Positions 63,604-64,000 of a stretch of DNA of 64,000 nucleotides are shown here, one piece after another. The notes below the pieces were generated by a model that saw nothing but the letters and a program-made list of their open reading frames with translations, was not told where the DNA came from and made no database searches. A program made the position numbers and the translations under genes. Source of the stretch: Rheinheimera lutimaris. Its GTDB lineage: Bacteria; Pseudomonadota; Gammaproteobacteria; Enterobacterales; Alteromonadaceae. Numbering within the stretch: the first letter of the stretch is position 1; the number at the start of each line of letters is the position of its first letter. The stretch is taken from NCBI RefSeq assembly GCF_013283795.1, contig NZ_JABSOD010000010.1, positions 1-64,000 on the forward strand. Reading direction: 5' to 3'.

Positions 63604-63620
63604 GCCCCCCGCAAGGGGGC
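63604..63620. terminator. GC hairpin downstream of the cyd operon
   Basis: GCCCCC/GGGGGC with a five-base loop, 60 bases after the DUF2474 stop on the minus strand. A second weak stem (GGCTG/CAGCC) with AAAAA in its loop is adjacent. No T-run follows on the minus strand, so strength is uncertain. Confidence 0.45.
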
Positions 63621-63678
63621 TGCTGTAAAAACAGCCGTTAAATGCGATTAACAGCAGGTTTTGGCCGACATTTTGCGG

Positions 63679-63789
63679 TTATATACCCGCCAGCAGCGAT
63701 TTTAGCAGCAGTGCTACCAGCGTTAGGCTGCATAAACCGGCCAGATACAATAGTACAAACCAGACAATTTTTGGCAGCGGGCGCTTCAT
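63679..63789 (-). CDS. DUF2474 (CydP-like) small membrane protein, 36 aa
   Basis: A 36-residue, single-helix protein. It begins MKRPLPKIVWFVLLYLAG and ends KSLLAGI. The ATG overlaps the cydB stop (TGATG), so it is translated with the oxidase. DUF2474 proteins sit at the end of cyanide-insensitive bd-type (CioAB) operons and are thought to be small accessory subunits like CydX. Identification rests on position, length and the K-x-x-W-F start pattern. Confidence 0.8.
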   Translation of the reverse strand: MKRPLPKIVWFVLLYLAGLCSLTLVALLLKSLLAGI

Positions 63790-64000
63790 CAGTAGCCCTC
63801 CTCAAAGTCTTCTACCTTACCGCGGAAGATATGATAACCCCACAGTGTGTAGGCAAGGATTAGCGGTACGAAAATCAGCACACCCGGTAACATAAAGCTT
63901 AAGCTGGCATCTGGTGCGGCTGCGGTGTAAAAACTCAGTTGCCGTGGCAACAGGTAAGGGAACAAACCAACCACCAGCCCGGCAAAAGCCAGTAAAAACA
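63789..64000 (-). CDS. cydB: Cytochrome bd oxidase subunit II, C-terminal part
   Basis: The window holds only the last 70 codons of the gene, which continues past the right edge. The visible part has VVGLFPYLLPRQLSFYTAAA, LIFVPLILAYTLWGYHIFRG and an acidic end (KVEDFEEGY), all typical of CydB/CioB. It is the quinol-oxidising bd oxidase subunit II in the inner membrane. The linked DUF2474 gene suggests the cyanide-insensitive (Cio) branch. Confidence 0.88.
   Translation of the reverse strand, partial: FLLAFAGLVVGLFPYLLPRQLSFYTAAAPDASLSFMLPGVLIFVPLILAYTLWGYHIFRGKVEDFEEGY

Overview
The window is a 64 kb chromosomal segment of a Gram-negative gammaproteobacterium. The gene families (prlC-rsmJ pair, MetJ-type operators, RND pump, WaaA/KdkA lipopolysaccharide genes, TonB receptor, caa3-type oxidase, cydB with a DUF2474 gene, PAS-MCP and GGDEF proteins) and codon style suggest an aquatic genus such as Rheinheimera, Alishewanella or Arsukibacterium. 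That assignment is an inference from gene content. I see no rRNA, tRNA, CRISPR array or prophage.

Layout. 1-5.6 kb is a variable region: a possible IS end, an AT-rich block with two small unknown genes, a VOC protein, then a two-gene unit (a membrane protein with a CHAT/caspase-like His...Cys signature plus a two-helix membrane partner) that sits between an intact VOC gene and a remnant of a second VOC gene. 5.6-7.8 kb is a folate-independent methionine synthase operon (mesX-mesD) behind tandem MetJ boxes. 7.8-9.8 kb holds small hypothetical genes. 10-15 kb is a TonB-dependent receptor followed by a secreted metallophosphoesterase. 15-20.8 kb has a soluble BdlA-like double-PAS chemotaxis protein, a Gfo/Idh/MocA oxidoreductase, a ParD-like/map pair with a palindromic operator, an SMP-30 protein and a diguanylate cyclase whose membrane domain resembles the plant ethylene-binding domain. 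20.9-28.2 kb is an RND efflux pair divergent from a mipA-response regulator-kinase operon.

28.4-31.3 kb is a second, lower-GC island with three tightly packed genes: sce7726-like (PD-(D/E)XK-like motif), sce7725-like and a RES-domain NAD+-degrading enzyme. This looks like a defence or toxin module inserted between housekeeping genes. 31.3-40.2 kb has a PhoD-like phosphatase coupled to glutathione reductase, prlC, a lipoprotein, a Tag-like glycosylase with rsmJ, and a peroxiredoxin. 40.2-44.3 kb has two glycosyltransferases divergent from a fused WaaA-KdkA gene (Kdo transferase plus Kdo kinase). 44.4-49.3 kb has a 15-repeat Sel1 protein, a BaiN-like flavoprotein and a DUF4862 protein.

49.3-54.8 kb is a potassium locus: ktrAB divergent from trkH-kdpD-like-kdpE-like. 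Four helically phased AATCTTTATA direct repeats lie between them and no kdpFABC is present. 54.8-57.7 kb has an S9 peptidase and a conserved membrane protein. 57.7-62.6 kb is a cytochrome oxidase operon with a subunit II carrying two extra cytochrome c motifs and two subunit III genes. The window ends with a CBS protein, a small secreted protein, a 36-residue DUF2474 (CydP-like) gene and the 3' end of cydB.

The two best candidates for undescribed systems are the CHAT-like/two-helix pair (2.7-5.3 kb) and the sce7726-sce7725-RES operon (28.4-31.3 kb).
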